Shown here in pieces: positions 61,901 through 64,000 of a DNA stretch of 64,000 bases. Position 1 is the first letter of the stretch. Every line of letters starts with the position of its first letter. The notes beneath the pieces are model-generated. The model was given only the letters and a program-made list of their open reading frames with translations. It searched no databases and had not been told where the DNA came from. The position numbers and the translations under genes were made by a program. The stretch comes from Terrabacter sp. Ter38. GTDB taxonomy: Bacteria; Actinomycetota; Actinomycetes; Actinomycetales; Dermatophilaceae. The DNA lies in the NCBI RefSeq assembly GCF_024519435.1, contig NZ_JALJRZ010000002.1, positions 434,001-498,000 on the forward strand, written 5' to 3'.

Positions 61901-64000
61901 CTCGTCGACACGACGCACACCGACTTCAACGGCTTCTACGAGGCCCTCGAGCCCTCGACCGGGACGTACAACTGCCCGGTCCCGGCCGGTCCCTGCCCGA
62001 ACATGTACCGCTTCACGGGCAACGACCCCGGAGGACCGGGTGACCCGAACCCGGACTACAACCCGGCCTACCGGACGATCAGCACGAACTTCCAGGGCTG
62101 GCCCGGTCTCTACACCGTGACCGACACGGCGCCCACCCAGGCCGCCGCGACGGTGCTCGCCCCCGGGACCACCGCGTCGAACCCGGCGCGCTGCAACCTC
62201 GGCACGACGGACCCGCAGCTGCTCGCCGTGAGCCGGCCGTACGTCCGGTCCACCGACGCCAGCCGCACCGTGACCATCACGGGCACCGGCTTCGGCGCCA
62301 CGCGTGGCACCGGCACGGTGACGCTGACGAACAGCGCCGGCACGAACATCCCCGTGACGACGTACGGGCCGTGGTCCGACACGAGCATCACCTTCACCGT
62401 CCCGGTCTTCACGCCGACGGCGACGGCGCCCCGCGGCGCCCTCAAGGTCAGCGTCACGAACGCGTCGAAGCGCTCGACGTACAACGGCCTGACCGTCTGG
62501 AACCTCGCGGGGCCCCCCGCCTCGGGAGCCTCGACGACCTACAACCCGAACGTCGTCGAGGTGGGCCCCGGCAAGACGTACTCCTCCGTCCAGGCCGCGC
62601 TCGAGGCCGCCACGCCCTCCTCGACGAGGCGCCACTGGCTCGTCGTCGTCTGGCCGGGCACCGCGACCGCGCTCAACCCGCGCGGTGAGTACAACGAGAA
62701 CCTCCTCGTCCACCACCGCGTCGCCATCCAGGGCGTCGGTCCGGGCGGCTTCACGACCAATGCCGACGGCTCCCAGCGGTGGGTGCCCGGCTCGATCATC
62801 GACGGGTCCGGGTTCAGCCCCGACCTGCCCGGTGGCACGGCGTGGATCACCCGGCTCGGCACGCTGACCTACAGCGGCGAGCTCGACGTGCCCGACGCCG
62901 CGACGATCACCGTGCTCGACGACCCGGCTCGCGCCTCCGTCAACGACACGGCATACCCCGTCGCCATCGACGGGCTGCAGGTGACCGGCGGCTCGCAGTC
63001 GGACTTCGCCGGCAACGTCAACGTGCTGACCGGCGGCGTCACGACGCCGTACGGCGCCACGGGCGCGCTCGTCACCCAGGGTGGCGGCATCTACCTGCAC
63101 AACAACAACCGCAGCGTCCGGATCACCGACAACGTCATCGTCGGCAACAGCGGCAGCCACGGCGGCGGCATCCGCGTGGGCACGCCCTACACGGGTGACA
63201 ACCGCAACTACGACACCCTCATCGCCGACAACCAGGTGCTCAACAACGGTGGGACCAACCTCGCCGGCGGCATCGGGCTCTTCACCGGCAGCGACGGCTA
63301 CAAGGTCCTGCACAACGCCATCTGCGGCAACTTCTCCGCGGAGTACGGCGGCGCGATGACGGCCTTCGGCTACATGTCGAACGCGGGTGGCAACGACGGC
63401 GGCACCATCACCGGCAACACCATCTGGTTCAACAGCTCCTACGACGAGGGTGGAGCCGTGATGCTCGCCGGCGAGCTGCCGTCGAGCCCCATCGGCCTCA
63501 GCCCCGGCACGGGCGCGGCGACGATCGACGCCAACGTCATCGACGCCAACCTCGCGAGCGACGACGGCGGCGGCATCCGACTGCTCCAGGTGGCCGGCAC
63601 GCACGTCACCAAGGCCGATCCGCAGACGATCACCATCACGAACAACACCGTCACCAACAACGTGTCGGCCCACGAGGGTGGCGGCATCGCCCTCGACGAC
63701 GCCCCGTTCGTCAACCTCGTCGACAACACCGTCGCGGGCAACATGACGACGGCGACCGCGGTCACCTCGGACGGTCTCCCGGCCCCTGCGGGCCTCGCGA
63801 CCGGGCCGAACAGCGACCCGCTCATGGCGAGGCTCAACAGCGGCGGCCTCGGTGCCTTCGCCGTCATCAAGGTCACCGGACAGTCGACCTTCAGCAAGCC
63901 GGTGCTCCTCGACAACGTCTTCAACGACAACCGCGCCGGCACCTTCATCGGCGGCTACGTCTACGGCATCGGCGGCACCCTGCCCGACGGGACGACCAAC
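58976..64000 (+). CDS. Giant secreted protein with SdrD-B-like, TIG and beta-helix domains (3' partial)
   Basis: Open for about 1,675 codons and still open at the window edge. GTG at 58976 (ribosome site gtggggg) or ATG at 58982 begins a signal peptide (RRRCVPIIAGLTALAIAGVA), then an Ala/Pro-rich stretch. Residues about 100-1,000 hold several Cna-B/SdrD-B-like beta-sandwiches (GTVFVDDNGNGKRDPGEAPV is the typical SdrD-B calcium loop). Near residues 1,085-1,180 is an IPT/TIG domain (TVTITGTGFGATRGTGTVTL). From about 1,200 on is a right-handed parallel beta-helix (PGKTYSSVQAALEAATPSS; repeats such as GGGIYLHNNNRSVRITDNVI and VLNNGGTNLAGGIGLFTGSD). This looks like a surface or secreted protein that binds or cleaves polysaccharide. 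It is divergent from the OmpR-type regulator, its likely controller. Confidence 0.88.
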   Translation, partial: MDMPRLRRRCVPIIAGLTALAIAGVAQVGGPLAAAAAAPRPAVAPAAPAAAPAAAPAVTTPTGGPCPSTTAAGKGCITLTVASARSVNTGPGFVHKGEHVTAYQWMVNEDSTGDPGTADAPLLDRCLPSRAPGGSTKPASPQAGDPTEPYADSCPWPSVRSTSGFSKIVAQGSEADLDSATVLEGLAPGKYLISVTADGYKIDGAHFTVKAGLKGLVDVAMQPLPLPLATIKIQVFNDNVPADGTYEADAERGLSGFTGNLSDVLGPVSTDYYGNALCTVYRHNAAGRMTFGTDGKPVVDTTRSTGKCTSDASGVITIPNLGPNRYGATVSPPAGQAGWVQTTTLEGGHDHDIWVQEGDTGLDTEFIKGAEPVPATQFGFVRVTAMPTSSATGEVKGVAVAGLPYIGGQNGQVVPETGWAGSKYAGPIASPWVALSDLTGGDAAVYVGRGAANGSFDIKKVPDGTYQLTIWDDAQDYILWSFNVEVSGGDLVDVGNKMLVGWFTHVRGTVFVDDNGNGKRDPGEAPVPGFTLTVRERDNSLMDQYTNLVNTGDDGAYDIKEGYPLGKWLVLEAFNTRYRTTGLTYQADNEDNPTTILGGLVDVNFLPIIGLSGRIDWGVEPYATNENGGIAATVSYDVTRNELDPADAVSEDYQPGIPDVNVHVYASVPCTANTAEDKANACRQGKAIVPLSVPNPAHDTDPTAPATIANPDPERGALVKGAEVQDHYPSEEWAPPRGCTARQWDGTELTDQLALPESGPDANNLCVEAPMMGVQVGPSDNTPGAAGQTVNGNYGFGDLPAGDYITSVEIPTDPVDGKPMYQVTREEDVNVFDGDSYLAQENFPPTVAEAASDGPGTGNDPLPPTQPPSQGAGIISGCAGALHTVRVTNPAFLDGGGSPFEGQDRPLCDSKLITVRSGQTVAPNFNLYTPVPIPTHFWGLTINDLGLSLDKRSANYGEAQGLPNVPVGLYDYSGRLVDTTHTDFNGFYEALEPSTGTYNCPVPAGPCPNMYRFTGNDPGGPGDPNPDYNPAYRTISTNFQGWPGLYTVTDTAPTQAAATVLAPGTTASNPARCNLGTTDPQLLAVSRPYVRSTDASRTVTITGTGFGATRGTGTVTLTNSAGTNIPVTTYGPWSDTSITFTVPVFTPTATAPRGALKVSVTNASKRSTYNGLTVWNLAGPPASGASTTYNPNVVEVGPGKTYSSVQAALEAATPSSTRRHWLVVVWPGTATALNPRGEYNENLLVHHRVAIQGVGPGGFTTNADGSQRWVPGSIIDGSGFSPDLPGGTAWITRLGTLTYSGELDVPDAATITVLDDPARASVNDTAYPVAIDGLQVTGGSQSDFAGNVNVLTGGVTTPYGATGALVTQGGGIYLHNNNRSVRITDNVIVGNSGSHGGGIRVGTPYTGDNRNYDTLIADNQVLNNGGTNLAGGIGLFTGSDGYKVLHNAICGNFSAEYGGAMTAFGYMSNAGGNDGGTITGNTIWFNSSYDEGGAVMLAGELPSSPIGLSPGTGAATIDANVIDANLASDDGGGIRLLQVAGTHVTKADPQTITITNNTVTNNVSAHEGGGIALDDAPFVNLVDNTVAGNMTTATAVTSDGLPAPAGLATGPNSDPLMARLNSGGLGAFAVIKVTGQSTFSKPVLLDNVFNDNRAGTFIGGYVYGIGGTLPDGTTN

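Noticed and set aside
59462-63673. Leftward open frame of about 1,400 codons opposite the giant secreted-protein gene
   Set aside because: It is the antisense shadow of a very GC-rich gene. It has a monotonous Val/Arg/Asp/Gly composition without domains, while the + strand frame has a signal peptide and clear domain repeats.

Overview
The window is high-GC DNA from an actinobacterium. Supporting traits are GC-dominated third codon positions, SBP-dependent uptake operons, GTG starts and ATGA/GTGA start-stop overlaps. A Micrococcales genome, possibly of the Intrasporangiaceae, is my guess; no rRNA or marker gene is present to settle it.

Layout. 1-9.2 kb: end of an MFS exporter gene with a fused C-terminal domain, a small zinc-ribbon gene, a frameshifted peptidase-like gene, a secreted BNR (sialidase-like) protein, a transposase fragment, then a NarL-type two-component system divergent from a two-gene ABC exporter. 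9.2-30.8 kb: accessory region with two IS110-family insertion sequences (each with a conserved non-coding left end that should encode a bridge RNA), an ISL3-type remnant, a frameshifted tyrosine recombinase, two PD-(D/E)XK nuclease-like genes, two paralogous secreted beta-propeller proteins (one frameshifted), several lipoprotein or membrane hypotheticals, and a three-gene module of zinc-ribbon PrsW protease, zinc-ribbon membrane protein and coiled-coil membrane protein. The word GGCATAC/GTATGCC, common in the rest of the window, is almost absent here.

30.8-52.9 kb: carbohydrate metabolism. A leftward operon encodes GH94, GH3 and GH35 enzymes. Divergent from it is a complete peptide/oligosaccharide-type ABC importer (family 5 binding protein, two permeases, fused double ATPase), followed by a LacI regulator. 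A second importer (CUT1 binding protein and two permeases, no ATPase) follows; its first permease appears to start at a CTG codon. Small secreted proteins and a PfkB-family sugar kinase follow. 52.9-58.7 kb: a GH4 glycosidase divergent from the kinase, 5-oxoprolinase genes pxpA and a fused pxpB-pxpC, and a leftward OmpR-type response regulator and histidine kinase. 59-64 kb: the first about 1,675 codons of a giant secreted protein (SdrD-B-like, IPT/TIG and parallel beta-helix segments) running off the window.

How the parts work together: the two importers and GH94/GH3/GH35/GH4/PfkB form a beta-glucoside/galactoside scavenging locus under local LacI control. The OmpR-type regulator is divergent from the giant surface protein, and the gap between them carries 11-bp-phased CATGAC repeats typical of an OmpR/PhoB-family operator. 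Four genes (2.2, 10.4, 15.9 and 23.1 kb) are each broken by what looks like a single-base deletion, so sequencing error must be excluded before they are called pseudogenes.
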